64,000 nucleotides of DNA from Actinomycetospora cinnamomea (GCF_003096675.1 NZ_QEKW01000017.1:1-64000); one strand, 5' to 3'. Counted from the stretch's first letter, positions 16,689 to 25,774 are shown. Numbers and translations: made by a program. Notes: generated by a model from the letters alone, not told the origin.

Positions 16689-17648
16689 ATGAGCGCACGC
16701 ACCCTGGAACGACCGGACGCGACGCTGACCTACTGGGTCGAGGGGCCACAGCATGCACAGCACGCGCCGACGGTGCTCCTGCTGCACGGCGCGACCCTGG
16801 ACCACCATGCGTGGCAGCCGCAGGTCCGTGACCTCCGAGAACGCTACCGGGTGGTCACCACGGACCTGCGCCACCACGGGGAGTCGACAGCGTCCGGCAC
16901 GTTCCGATTCCACGACGCCGTCGACGATGTGCTGGCGCTGCTCGACGTGTTGCGACCCGGCTCGCTGGCCCTGGTCGGGCTGAGTCTGGGCGGCAACATC
17001 GCCCAGGAGGTCGTGCGCCGCGTACCGGACCGGGTCGACGCCCTCGTCGTCGCCGACGCGACCAGCAACAGTGCCGCACGCCTCCCGGCCCAGCGGATCG
17101 CGGCCCTCGCCGCGGTGCGTCCGTTGGCCTGGTACCCCCGCTGGCTGTTCCTGCGCGCCGCCGAGCGCGTCACCGCCAGGGAGCCCGAGGCCCGGCACTA
17201 CGTCCGGGAGACCACCGCGGCGATGCCCCAGTCGACGGCGGTCGGAGTGCTGACGTCGCTGCTCTCGGACGCGCTGTCCGTCGAGCCGGAGTACCGGCTG
17301 CCGGTGCCGACCCTGATCGTCCACGGTGCCGACGACCGCGTCGGCGACATCGCCGTGGGCGCGCGGCGCTGGGTCCGGCGTGACCCGCGCACCGAGCTCG
17401 TGGTGATCCCCTCGGCGTCGCACCTGAGCAACCTGGACGCCCCGCAGGCCTTCACCGACGCGCTGCACGACTTCCTCGATCGCGTCCTTCCCCCCGAGGT
17501 CGACCGGATCGACGAGGCCGCCGGGCCGCTGCGGCGCCTCCACCGGTCCGCGCGAGCCTGGTGGGCGGCTCGCCGCCGCGCGCTCGCCGGCGTGGTGCGC
17601 CGGTGGCGGCGTTCGGCCCGCGCGGGCCGGGCGGGCAGGCACTCGTGA
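16689..17648 (+). CDS. Alpha/beta hydrolase
   Basis: The 319-residue protein has the oxyanion HGATLDHHAW, the nucleophile elbow GLSLGGN, an acid in VHGADDRVGD and a base in SASHLSNLD. These complete a Ser-Asp-His triad of the 3-oxoadipate enol-lactonase/esterase type. The C-terminal 45 residues are unusually Arg-rich (RRLHRSARAWWAARRRALA), which could mediate membrane or nucleic-acid contact. The start at 16689 matches the beginning of homology; longer in-frame starts read through low-complexity sequence. Substrate unknown. Confidence 0.85.
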   Translation: MSARTLERPDATLTYWVEGPQHAQHAPTVLLLHGATLDHHAWQPQVRDLRERYRVVTTDLRHHGESTASGTFRFHDAVDDVLALLDVLRPGSLALVGLSLGGNIAQEVVRRVPDRVDALVVADATSNSAARLPAQRIAALAAVRPLAWYPRWLFLRAAERVTAREPEARHYVRETTAAMPQSTAVGVLTSLLSDALSVEPEYRLPVPTLIVHGADDRVGDIAVGARRWVRRDPRTELVVIPSASHLSNLDAPQAFTDALHDFLDRVLPPEVDRIDEAAGPLRRLHRSARAWWAARRRALAGVVRRWRRSARAGRAGRHS

Positions 17649-17661
17649 TGCGCTAGCATCA
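17646..17661. promoter_or_regulatory. vapBC operator/promoter
   Basis: TGATGC and GCATCA flank GCTA. A TAGCAT -10-like hexamer lies inside (17654-17659), so transcription would start at or next to the GTG at 17667, giving a leaderless mRNA. The palindrome covers the -10, as expected for autorepression. Its left arm includes the stop of the hydrolase gene. Confidence 0.5.
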
Positions 17662-17666
17662 GGTGC

Positions 17667-17906
17667 GTGCGCACCACCGTGAGTATCGACGACGACGTGC
17701 TCCTGGCCGTCAAGGAGCGGGCTGCGCGCGAGAAGCGCTCCGTCGGTGAAGTGCTCTCCGAGCTCGCGCGCGAGGCACTGACCGGGCGAGGGCGCGCCCG
17801 CGGGACGGGCGACCAGGAGCAGTACGGCTTCCGCCCGCTGCCCCACCGCGGTCCTGCGGTGTCGAACGCCTTCGTCGACCAACTCCGCGACGAGGAGTGG
17901 GAGTGA
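17667..17906 (+). CDS. vapB: VapB-type RHH antitoxin
   Basis: The 79-residue protein begins RTTVSIDDDVLLAVKERAA, a ribbon-helix-helix DNA-binding module, then a linker, and ends in a toxin-binding tail (PHRGPAVSNAFVDQLRDEEWE). The stop overlaps the toxin start (GTGA). Unlike the module at 12.6-13.2 kb, this antitoxin is intact. Confidence 0.85.
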   Translation: MRTTVSIDDDVLLAVKERAAREKRSVGEVLSELAREALTGRGRARGTGDQEQYGFRPLPHRGPAVSNAFVDQLRDEEWE

Positions 17907-18331
17907 GGGCGCTCCTGGACGTCAATGTCCTGCTCGCCCTCTTCGACGCAGATCACACGGAGCACCGTCGTGCATGGGATTGGCTCGGCGCCGAGATCAC
18001 ATCCGGGTGGGCTTCGTGCGCGATCACGCAGAACGGCTTCGTCCGCGTGATCACTCAGCCCCGCTACCCGAGCCCCATCTCTCCGTCGGAGGCGGTGGCC
18101 CTCCTCGGTCGAGCCGCTGCGGAGCCCCACCACGTGTACTGGTCGTGTGAGGTCAGCCTCCTCGACCCGCAGTCCATCGACGCCAGACGGTTGCACGGGC
18201 CTCGGCAGGTGACCGACGCTTACTTGCTGGCGCTCGCCTCGGCGCACGACGGCCGGTTCGTCACGTTCGACCGCGCGCTGGTCCGCGAGGCGGTCCCGGG
18301 CGCCACCGAGGACAACCTCGTCGTTCTCTGA
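17903..18331 (+). CDS. vapC: VapC-type PIN-domain toxin
   Basis: This 142-residue PIN protein has the acidic sites RALLDVNVLLALFD, QVTDAYLLALA and FVTFDRAL. The position often held by Glu in other PIN proteins reads ITQNGFVRV, as in the TQ-type VapC subfamily (from memory). The GTG at 17903 overlaps the antitoxin stop by 4 nt; a GTG six bases earlier is possible. Expected activity is sequence-specific RNA cleavage held in check by the partner. Confidence 0.88.
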   Translation: MRALLDVNVLLALFDADHTEHRRAWDWLGAEITSGWASCAITQNGFVRVITQPRYPSPISPSEAVALLGRAAAEPHHVYWSCEVSLLDPQSIDARRLHGPRQVTDAYLLALASAHDGRFVTFDRALVREAVPGATEDNLVVL

Positions 18332-18380
18332 CACACCCGCAGTGGTGCGTGAGCGTTCGACTCGTGATCGCCGGCCGTCG

Positions 18381-19607
18381 TCAGGTCCGAGCAGCACTCA
18401 GTTGCTGGTCGAGCCAGGCGAACATGCGTTCGTGGGTGAGTTGGCGGGCCAGGGGCTGGCAGTGCTCGTTGGCGCCCTCGGCGGCCAGGAACGTCACGCG
18501 GTGGGAGCCGGGGACGAGGTTCGCGAGCTTCTCGGACTGGCCGGGCCAGAACTGCTCGTCCTCCGGGTCGGTGATCATCAGGGGGGTGCGGATCGCCCCG
18601 GCGAGCTCGTCGGTGAGGCGGTAGCGGCGGGCTTCGGTGAAGGTGTCGAACCAGTCGCCCTGCTGGTAGGGGCGGGCGCGGAAGCGCAGGGTGCGGGCGA
18701 CCGAGGGGATGAGCATCGGCAGGCGCATGTTGCGGTCGAACTTGTCGCGCTGTCCCTGCTCGAGCATCGTGACCATGTTCTTGGGCAGCTTCTCGGTCCA
18801 CGCGGTGGACACGTCGACCACGCCGGGGTCGGCGACGGCGGCGACGAAGCGGTGCTCGAAGGCCAGGGCGCGGGGCAGCCAGTAGCCGGCCTGGCTGATG
18901 CCGTAGGCGGTCAGGCGGTCGGCGTCCACGTCGTCGCGGCCGACGAGGGCGTCGACCACCGGGGTGAGGACGGCCTCCCAGTCGTGGCGGAAGCCGACGC
19001 CGCGCTCGAAGAGCATCGACTGCTGGCCGGGCCCGTCGTAGACGAAGGCGTTCCATCCCCGCTCGAGGGCCGCGGCCGCCCCGCTGCCCCACAGCGAGGT
19101 GAGCGCGCCGTCGCTGCCGTTGGTCATCACCAGCGTCGGGCGTGGCGTCCCTGTGGCGTCGGGCCGTAACAGCCAGCCGGGCAGCGTGGTGTCCTCGTAG
19201 GGCACCGCCACCGGCTCGTGCCGCCCGCCCGAGCAGTCGACGAAGCGTTCCCAGCTCGCGCGGTGGGCGCGAAACGTGCTGGTGAGGCGCTCGGAGTCCT
19301 GCTCGCCGGTGAGGCCGTCGAGGGCCAGGGCCCAGTAGCTCGCCGCGCGCAGGAACGCCGCGGCGGCGCCGCGCTCGTCGCCCTGCTCGGCGCGGTGCTC
19401 GGCGGTGCCCTGGAGCTGGTCGGCGCGGGCGGACCACTCCGTGGTCCAGGTGTCGGCACCCTTGATCCGCGCGATCGTGGCGAGCACCTCGCCGGCGTCG
19501 GTGGCCCCCGAGGCGCACTGGCCCAGGGCGATGCGCACGGCGAAGTCCCACCCCTCGTCGGCGAAGAACCCTGCCGAGAACACCGTGTTCGACCGACCCC
19601 GGGTCAC
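18381..19607 (-). CDS. Alpha/beta hydrolase of the FrsA/acylaminoacyl-peptidase type
   Basis: The 408-residue protein has an N-terminal helical cap (about 1-150), then a hydrolase core with GPGQQS, nucleophile elbow GISQAGYW, an acid in ITDPEDEQFWPGQ and a His near the end. This layout fits DUF1100/2,6-dihydroxypseudo-oxynicotine-hydrolase-like enzymes. The GTG at 19607 has GAGGAGG about 8 nt upstream. Substrate unknown. Confidence 0.8.
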   Translation of the reverse strand: MTRGRSNTVFSAGFFADEGWDFAVRIALGQCASGATDAGEVLATIARIKGADTWTTEWSARADQLQGTAEHRAEQGDERGAAAAFLRAASYWALALDGLTGEQDSERLTSTFRAHRASWERFVDCSGGRHEPVAVPYEDTTLPGWLLRPDATGTPRPTLVMTNGSDGALTSLWGSGAAAALERGWNAFVYDGPGQQSMLFERGVGFRHDWEAVLTPVVDALVGRDDVDADRLTAYGISQAGYWLPRALAFEHRFVAAVADPGVVDVSTAWTEKLPKNMVTMLEQGQRDKFDRNMRLPMLIPSVARTLRFRARPYQQGDWFDTFTEARRYRLTDELAGAIRTPLMITDPEDEQFWPGQSEKLANLVPGSHRVTFLAAEGANEHCQPLARQLTHERMFAWLDQQLSAART

Positions 19608-19678
19608 GGTCCACCTCCTCTGTTCGTGCCACATCCTGGCCGAGCAGCTGCCCTGCGAGCCAGGGCGGCCACGCCAGG

Positions 19679-20812
19679 TCAGCCGAGCCGGCCGCGCCGC
19701 CACGCGTACGCACCGGCGCCGGTCAGGCCGAGCGCAGCCATCCCGGCGAGCGCCGTGCCGATGTGCCCGCCCCCGCCCGAGCCGTCGCCGGCGTCGACGC
19801 CACCGACGGGGTAGGCGGACACCTCGGTGTCGTCGTCCGCGTCGACGGTGTCGTGCTCGACGACGGTCTCGTGCTCGACGACGGTGTCGTGCGGGATGAC
19901 CGTGTCGTGCTCGACGACCTGGGTGTTCTGCTGCACGACCGCGACCTCGGTGACGGCGTTCGCCGTGCCGTGGTGGCCGTGGTGCTGGCCGTCGTGGTGC
20001 TGGCCGTCGTGGTGGCGGTCGTGCTCGTGGTCGCGGTCATGGCCGTGGTGGCGGTCGTGGTGGCCGCCGTTGTGGTGCACGGGCTGCGGGGCGGGGGGCG
20101 GCGCGGGCTGGGGGCGCTCGCAGGTGATCGCGTCGACCGCGGCGCGGGCGTCACGGACCTCGGCCTGCTCGGTGTCGAGCGCCGACCGGGCCTGGGCGAG
20201 CTCCGCCCGCGCGGTGGCGACCGCGTCCTCGGCGTCCTCGAGCGTCGCGATCGCCTGGTTGGCCCCCTGCACCGCCTGGTTGGCCTCCGACAGCGCCGCG
20301 CTCGCGGCCTTCTTCTCCGCCACCGCCTCCGCAGTGGCCTCACGGGCCGCCGCCAGGTCGGCCTGGGCCTCCTGGATCGCCGCCTGCCGCGCCGCGCGCT
20401 CCTCGGCCGTCCCCTTTGGCAGCTCGGTCGCCTCCCGCACCGCCTGCTGCGCCACCGACTGCGCGTCACGGGCCTCCTGCTCCTCGGCCTGCGCCGCCTC
20501 CAGGTCGGCCCGCGCCTGCGTCACCTCGGCCTCGAGTCCGGCCAGGGCGCGCCGCGCCTCGCGGGCCGGGCCCTGGGCCGCGTCCCGGGCGGCGATCGCC
20601 TCGGACAGCGTCGTCCGGGCGTCCGCCAGAGCGGCCTGGGCCGGGGCGAGGTCGGCGCGCTGCCCGTCGAGGGCCTCCACCGCCTGGGCGCGGCGCTGCT
20701 GGCACTCGGTGAAGGTCTCGGCCGACGCGGTGCCACCGAACAGGGGCAGCACGGCAGCGGCGAGGGTCATCCCGCCCAGCGCGGCGGCGGTGGGGCGACG
20801 GTGCTTGCTCAT
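19679..20812 (-). CDS. Exported His-rich coiled-coil protein
   Basis: The 377-residue protein has a signal peptide (residues 1-31, cut after TASA), then about 200 residues of Ala/Glu/Arg/Gln heptads forming a coiled coil. A Pro-rich hinge, a His/Asp block at about 246-281 and EHDTV repeats at about 299-323 follow. It ends in a hydrophobic helix (350-370) and an RRGRLG tail. That ending looks like a C-terminal membrane anchor, but I see no LPxTG. There are only two cysteines (36 and 231). The His block should bind Zn2+, Ni2+ or Cu2+. A metal-buffering stalk on the cell surface is plausible. Confidence 0.75.
   Translation of the reverse strand: MSKHRRPTAAALGGMTLAAAVLPLFGGTASAETFTECQQRRAQAVEALDGQRADLAPAQAALADARTTLSEAIAARDAAQGPAREARRALAGLEAEVTQARADLEAAQAEEQEARDAQSVAQQAVREATELPKGTAEERAARQAAIQEAQADLAAAREATAEAVAEKKAASAALSEANQAVQGANQAIATLEDAEDAVATARAELAQARSALDTEQAEVRDARAAVDAITCERPQPAPPPAPQPVHHNGGHHDRHHGHDRDHEHDRHHDGQHHDGQHHGHHGTANAVTEVAVVQQNTQVVEHDTVIPHDTVVEHETVVEHDTVDADDDTEVSAYPVGGVDAGDGSGGGGHIGTALAGMAALGLTGAGAYAWRRGRLG
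19844..19918 (-). repeat. Coding repeats of (V)VEHDTV
   Basis: The stretch encodes tandem degenerate units built on VEHDTV (EHDTVIPHDTVVEHETV and on) in the exported coiled-coil protein. The DNA repeat GTGCTCGACGACGGT(C/G)TC is visible on the plus strand. Confidence 0.6.
19970..20077 (-). repeat. His/Asp-rich low-complexity block
   Basis: About 36 residues consist mostly of His, Asp and Gly, with clusters such as HHDRHHGHDRDHEHD and three HHDGQ-type units. It is a metal-binding candidate within the protein at 19679-20812. Confidence 0.7.
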
Positions 20813-21020
20813 CTGAGGTGCTCCCCGACTCTGGATTGGTGATCGCGTGTTCTGCAACCACGCCATCGGGCCGGCACCACGGCTCGTTATCGGTGGATCA
20901 CGCAGTGTCACTCGTTCGAGTGGCGGCACGCGTCCTGCGGTCGGTCGTCGCGCGTTGACATCCCGTCGGCGCGAGGGGTACGAGCAGCCTCGGCTCACGA
21001 GATCGCGAGGGGGAGGACGC

Positions 21021-21995
21021 ATGTCACGAGCGGGTGCCGTCGCCGAGGGGATCGCCCGCTGGTTCCCGCTGATCGTGCTCGTCGCCGGCGCCGTGGCGCT
21101 GGCGGTTCCGGGCGCGTTCAGCGGCTGGACCGTGGCGGTGCCGTGGCTGCTGGCGCTGATCATGCTGGGGATGGGGATGACCCTGCGCCCGGTCGACTTC
21201 GCCTACGTCGCGACGCGGCCGGTGGCGTTCGTGATCGGCGTGGTGGCCCAGTTCGTGATCATGCCACTGCTCGGGTGGCTGATCACCATGGCGCTGCCGT
21301 TGAGTCCCGAGATCGCGGTGGGCGTGATCCTCGTGGCGTGCGCGCCCGGGGGCACCGCGTCCAACGTCATGGTCTACCTGGCGCGGGGGGACGTGGCGCT
21401 GTCGGTGGCGATGACCAGCGTGTCCACGCTCCTCGCTCCGCTGCTGACCCCGCTGCTCGTGCTCTGGCTGGCGGGCAGCTACCTGCCGGTGGCGCCGGGC
21501 GCGTTGTTCCTGTCGATCGTGCAGGTCGTGCTCGTTCCTGTGGTGCTCGGGTTCCTGCTGCGCCGGTTCGTGCCCCGCGCCGTCGAACGGGCGCTGCCGG
21601 TGCTGCCGTTGGTCTCGGTGCTCGGGATCACCGCGGTCGTGATGGCCGTCGTCGCGGGCAGTGCGGAGGAGCTGCTCACCGCCGGCCTGGTGATCGTGCT
21701 CGCGGTGATCGTCCACAACGTCTTCGGGCTGGTGCTGGGGTACGGCGCGGCCCGGCTGGTCGGCCTCGACGAGTCCGCGCGCCGGGCGATCTCGATCGAG
21801 GTCGGCATGCAGAACTCGGGACTGTCGGCCAGCCTCGCCACCACCCACTTCACCGCGGCGGCTGCCCTGCCGGCGGCGGTGTTCTCGGTGTGGCACAACA
21901 TCTCCGGCTCCCTCGTCGCCGGTTTCTGGGCGCGCCGCCCCGTGGCCCGGACCGGTGACCGGGCCGCCCGGCGGTCGAGGGGTCCGGTGTCGTGA
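21021..21995 (+). CDS. Bile acid:sodium symporter (BASS) family transporter
   Basis: The 324-residue protein has about ten membrane helices and family landmarks: MLGMGMTLRPVDF, VACAPGGTASNVMVYLARGDVALSV and EVGMQNSGLSASLA. Members carry bile acids, pantothenate, pyruvate or other organic anions with Na+. The ATG at 21021 has GAGGGGGAGG upstream. It stands alone between convergent neighbours, so the substrate cannot be inferred. Confidence 0.88.
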   Translation: MSRAGAVAEGIARWFPLIVLVAGAVALAVPGAFSGWTVAVPWLLALIMLGMGMTLRPVDFAYVATRPVAFVIGVVAQFVIMPLLGWLITMALPLSPEIAVGVILVACAPGGTASNVMVYLARGDVALSVAMTSVSTLLAPLLTPLLVLWLAGSYLPVAPGALFLSIVQVVLVPVVLGFLLRRFVPRAVERALPVLPLVSVLGITAVVMAVVAGSAEELLTAGLVIVLAVIVHNVFGLVLGYGAARLVGLDESARRAISIEVGMQNSGLSASLATTHFTAAAALPAAVFSVWHNISGSLVAGFWARRPVARTGDRAARRSRGPVS

Positions 21996-22012
21996 GGTTC
22001 AGCGCTCCGACG

Positions 22013-22921
22013 TCATGACCGGGGGAGGAGGCTCGCCAGGTCGGCCCATTCCTGCTCGGGCATCGCGGAGGCGTCCATGGGCAGGACCTGGAGACAGACG
22101 TGGTCCGCGCCCGCGTCGTGGTGCTCGCGGACGCGTTCGGCGACGCGGTCCACGCTCCCGGCCACGACCATCGCGTCCACTAGACGGTCGCTGCCGCCGC
22201 CGGCGACGTCGTCGTCGGTGAAGCCGAGCCGCTTCCAGTTGTTCACGTAGTTCGGCCAGCCGAGGTAAATCTCGAGGTGCTTGCGCCCGATGCGCCGCGC
22301 CTCCTCGACGTCGTCGGTGAGCGTGACCGCCTGCTCGACGCAGAGGGCGGGCGACGACCCGAGGCGGCTCCGCGCCGTGCGGGTGTGCTCGGGCGTGACC
22401 AGATAGGTCAGCGCGCCGGCCGCACGCTCGGCGGCCAGGTCGAGCATGCGGGGACCGAGCGCGGCGAGGACGCGGGGAGCCTCCGCGCCGGCGATCGCGC
22501 CCTGCACCGGGGCGGCGTCGATGCCGTCGAGGACCTCTCGCATCCTCGCCAGCGGCCGCCGGTACTCGTGGCCGCGCATGCCCACCAGGGGAGCGTGGCT
22601 CGCGCCCAGACCGAGCACGAAGCGTCCCGAGTGGGCCTCGGCCAGCGTGTTCCGGGCCGCGGCGAGCGCCATCGGGTCGCGCCCCCAGACGTTGGCGATC
22701 CCGGTCGCGACGATCATCCGCTCCGTGGCGTCGAGCAGCAGCGCCGCCTGGGTCAGCGCCTCCCGCCCGAGCGCCTCGATGAACCACAGCGCCGGCCAGC
22801 CCTGGCCTTCCAGGGCCGAGACCGCCGACCGGACCTGGGCGAACTGCTGCCCGTCGAACTGACCCGTCCACAACCCCAGCGGTCCGAGGGCCGCCGCGAG
22901 CTCCCTGCCGTCCTCGGCCAT
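22013..22921 (-). CDS. F420-dependent LLM-class oxidoreductase
   Basis: This 302-residue luciferase-like protein has LGPLGLWTGQFDG, IEALGREALTQAALLL, ATGIANVWGRDPMALAAA, RFVLGLGASHAPLVG and CLQVLPMDA. These match the actinobacterial F420-binding TIGR03620-type subfamily. Such enzymes transfer hydride between F420 and small molecules. The ATG at 22921 follows GGAGGAGGGG. It converges on the BASS gene with an 18-bp gap. Confidence 0.85.
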   Translation of the reverse strand: MAEDGRELAAALGPLGLWTGQFDGQQFAQVRSAVSALEGQGWPALWFIEALGREALTQAALLLDATERMIVATGIANVWGRDPMALAAARNTLAEAHSGRFVLGLGASHAPLVGMRGHEYRRPLARMREVLDGIDAAPVQGAIAGAEAPRVLAALGPRMLDLAAERAAGALTYLVTPEHTRTARSRLGSSPALCVEQAVTLTDDVEEARRIGRKHLEIYLGWPNYVNNWKRLGFTDDDVAGGGSDRLVDAMVVAGSVDRVAERVREHHDAGADHVCLQVLPMDASAMPEQEWADLASLLPRS

Positions 22922-23029
22922 GGCCCCTCCTCCTCGAGGTCGCGTCACCTCGACGGCCACGCGGGGCCACCCACGATGAGCCCGGAGAGCGAGGCGTGTC
23001 CATCAACCGAACGTCGTCGGTGGTGGTCG

Positions 23030-23332
23030 TCAGAACGGAGGCGGGTCGTCGGGATCGGTGGAAGCGGCTGACGCGGCGGGCGCCGTCGGGCGGGGACGCT
23101 TCGCCGCGGCTCGGGCCGCGACCTTGGTGAGCCAGTCGGGGTCGATGGGTTCGTCGTCGGGCCAGCGGTCGTCGGGCAGGGGTCGGGGGCGGGGCGCGGG
23201 GCGTGGTGATGGGAGGGGTTCGGTGATGCGGCGGGGCTCGACGATGTGGGTGATGTCGGCGCGGGTGCGGATGAGGTCGATGCGGGAGGGCTTCCGTCGC
23301 GAGCGCGAACTGCGCGTGCCCGCCGAGGACAC
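23030..23332 (-). CDS. Hypothetical proline-rich protein
   Basis: A 100-residue frame contains RIDLIRTRADITHIVEPRRITEP and WPDDEPIDPDWLTKVAARAAAK, with Pro/Arg linkers. Residue composition in this frame is more protein-like than in the other two minus frames. The first 15 residues look spurious, so the true start may be downstream. It ends just after the F420 gene's upstream region and starts 13 nt after the PhoD stop. Family unknown. Confidence 0.4.
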   Translation of the reverse strand: MSSAGTRSSRSRRKPSRIDLIRTRADITHIVEPRRITEPLPSPRPAPRPRPLPDDRWPDDEPIDPDWLTKVAARAAAKRPRPTAPAASAASTDPDDPPPF

Positions 23333-23344
23333 CGGCGAGCGGCG

Positions 23345-25279
23345 CTATCCCTGCGCGGCGGGGTCGGCGGACCGCACGCGGTGGACGCCGATGTCCGGGC
23401 CGGCGGTGACGAGGTCGTAGCGCACGGCCGCGACCGGGTCGTCGAGGTTGATCGGGCAGAGGGAGACGTCGAGGCGGTAGCGCTCGGCGTCGATGCGCTC
23501 GAGCGTCAGGCCGGCGAAGCCGTCGCGGTGGTCGGGGTGGCCGCGCAGGGCGATGGTCCGCTCCGCGGGCAGCCACGAGCCCGGTAACGGCCCGGCGGGC
23601 GGCGGCCCGGACTCGTTGCGGTACTTGATCCTCTCCCAGGTGTTGTACCCGTAGACCAGCGAGAACGGCGACGCGACGACCTGAACGAGGGCGTGCGAGG
23701 TCGAGTGCGCGACGTGGCTGCGGTGGATGTCCCCGCCGAGCAGGACCGTCGGCCGGCCCGCCCGGGCCTCGACGAGCCGGTTCCAGAACGCCGTGTACTG
23801 GGCGACGTAGTGGCGGATGCCGAAGTCGGAGAACCCGGGCAGGCTCGGCCGCCACCGCGCCGGGGCCTGCAGGGCGGGCTCGGGCATGGCCAGGACGAAG
23901 AGGTCGGCGCCGGCCGCCCGTTCGAGCAGGTGGTCCAGGCACTCGTCGTCGACGAACCGCGACCAGCGGGCATGCGACCGCGAGCGCGTGCGCCGCGTCC
24001 TGGTGTCCAGCAGGGACACGCACACCGGGCCCAGGTCGACGATCTGCAGCGGCGGGGTCAGCGGCTGGTGGACCACCCCGGGGGTGCCGTCGCGGGGTGG
24101 GCGCGTCGGGTCGCGGCGGGGGTCGTCGGAGAACTCGCCGCGGGTGATGGGGCCGCCCTCGCGCTCGCGGACGCTGCGGGTCTGGAAGGAACCGAAGAGG
24201 TCGAACGCGCCTCGGCTCCACCGGCCCCACTCGTCGGGGTGCACCGGGAGGTGGTTGCGCTCGTCGGCGCCGGCGGGGACGTCCCCCGGGTGTTCCGGCA
24301 CCTCGACGGTCGGCTCGGCCACGAGCTCGCGGGCCGCGGCGAGGCCGCGGGCCAGGCCGCCGAAGAGGCCCCGCGCCTGGTTGAGGAACGAGTGCTTCGC
24401 GGTGACCGACGCGTGGGGCCAGTTGTTCCAGAATTCGTGGTCGTCGGGGAGGAAGAAGGTGGGGCCGTCCGTGAGGACCGGCCCGAGGCCCCGGCCCGGG
24501 CCGTCGGCGCGGTGCCGGGGCGTCTGCATGCCCCAGCTCGCCCAGTACTCGAGCAGCGTGGAGCTCCGGGGGACCGCCCGGGCCTGCAGCATGTAGCTCC
24601 ACCACGGGGTGTCGGCGTAGACCTGGTCGCCGAGCAGGAGGGTCAGGTCGGGGCGCCCGCCGAGGCGCGCCGGCACGTGCGCCGCGTACGCCGCCGGCAA
24701 CCGCGCGTGGTCGTCGGTGTAGGAGTCGTAGCAGGAGCCGACGACCACGCGCAGGCTCGCGCCCACCTCGAGCCGTCGCGGCGCGAGCCGGACCTGGCAA
24801 CGCGCCTCGCCGACGTGCGGATTGTGCTCGCGGTCGACGACGTCGACCACCTCCGCGACCGCGGTGTGGTCCTCGCCGCGGCGCAGCGCGGTCGTCGGGA
24901 TCGGCACGTGCCGGTGGAACAGGCGGCTGCCGGGCTCCCAGCGCGTCACGACCCGCTCGTCGTCGATCACGAACCAGGTCAGGTCGTGGTGCGCGGCGTG
25001 GACCGCGACGCCGTCGCCGTCGAGGAGCCGCACCCGCACCCGCAGCGTGTCGGTCTCCTGGCGGTGGAGGAACGCGGCGACCCACAGGTGCACGGCGCCG
25101 GCGCCCTCGTCCTTCTGGACGACCATCAGACCCGGCGCCATGTCGTACCCCGAGGGCCCGGCGTACCGGCTCCCCCGCCGCCCGAGGCGGAACAACCACC
25201 GGTAGGCGGGCCGCAGCGACGTCTCGACGGGCTCGAGGGCGCGCTCGGCGGCTCGCCCGACGGTCTCGCGTGCGGTCAC
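23345..25279 (-). CDS. PhoD-like metallophosphatase
   Basis: The 644-residue protein has the PhoD/purple-acid-like metal motifs VVGSCYDSYTDDH, LLLGDQVYADTPWW, FLPDDHEFWNNWP and VLLGGDIHRSHVAH in the right order. It lacks a Tat or Sec signal, so it may act in the cytoplasm, unlike classical secreted PhoD. The N-terminal about 200 residues form a beta-rich domain before the catalytic core. The GTG at 25279 has GGAGAG upstream. Likely a phosphodiesterase or phosphatase; the substrate is open. Confidence 0.85.
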   Translation of the reverse strand: MTARETVGRAAERALEPVETSLRPAYRWLFRLGRRGSRYAGPSGYDMAPGLMVVQKDEGAGAVHLWVAAFLHRQETDTLRVRVRLLDGDGVAVHAAHHDLTWFVIDDERVVTRWEPGSRLFHRHVPIPTTALRRGEDHTAVAEVVDVVDREHNPHVGEARCQVRLAPRRLEVGASLRVVVGSCYDSYTDDHARLPAAYAAHVPARLGGRPDLTLLLGDQVYADTPWWSYMLQARAVPRSSTLLEYWASWGMQTPRHRADGPGRGLGPVLTDGPTFFLPDDHEFWNNWPHASVTAKHSFLNQARGLFGGLARGLAAARELVAEPTVEVPEHPGDVPAGADERNHLPVHPDEWGRWSRGAFDLFGSFQTRSVREREGGPITRGEFSDDPRRDPTRPPRDGTPGVVHQPLTPPLQIVDLGPVCVSLLDTRTRRTRSRSHARWSRFVDDECLDHLLERAAGADLFVLAMPEPALQAPARWRPSLPGFSDFGIRHYVAQYTAFWNRLVEARAGRPTVLLGGDIHRSHVAHSTSHALVQVVASPFSLVYGYNTWERIKYRNESGPPPAGPLPGSWLPAERTIALRGHPDHRDGFAGLTLERIDAERYRLDVSLCPINLDDPVAAVRYDLVTAGPDIGVHRVRSADPAAQG

Positions 25280-25774
25280 CGGGCTCTCCTCCGCGAAGCA
25301 GTGGCCGCGTCCGCGCGGTGGGCCGGCTCGGGGGTCAGGTGACCATCCGCGGCGCCGATGGTCCACCGCACACGCCGCGGCTCAGCCCTTCGGCCCAGAG
25401 GTGATCGGGGCGCCGCTCGTCGTATCGGCGCCGCCGCGGAGGGCCGATTCCCCGGTCGACTGCCCGATGCGGAGCGTCGCGGCCGTCCCCGGCGAGTCCT
25501 GCTCCATTCGAGCAGTCCTCTACGCCATTCTCGTGACTCTCCGGGAGGTTGCCTCGGACTTGGTCACGATCTCCTGTCGCTTACCACTCGAAGGAGAAAC
25601 GACTCGCGCTGAGTGGCAGCTCAGTGGTCGCAGAGAGTGGTACCCGCGGAGACTCCTGTGCTACCCCTGACGAACCGCAGCAGGGGCTCGTCGACCCAGC
25701 GGGGCCGCGATCGGGGGGAACGGTCGCGCCGGCCACCGCCGCTGGCTCGCGAGCCCTCGGTGAGGGGGCGGAGG
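25280..25774. other. 495-bp upstream region of exopolysaccharide locus I
   Basis: No convincing gene lies here. The centre (about 25500-25640) is less GC-rich than its surroundings and probably carries the locus I promoter and leader, and on the other side the PhoD promoter. No clear palindrome was found. Confidence 0.4.

Noticed and set aside
19679..19790. LPxTG-type sorting signal at the end of the His-rich protein
   Set aside because: A terminal helix and basic tail are present, but no LPxTG-like pentapeptide precedes it.
21999..25199. 1066-codon minus-strand frame
   Set aside because: It is the wrong frame through the F420 and PhoD genes; the Arg/Pro-rich composition is that of a shadow.
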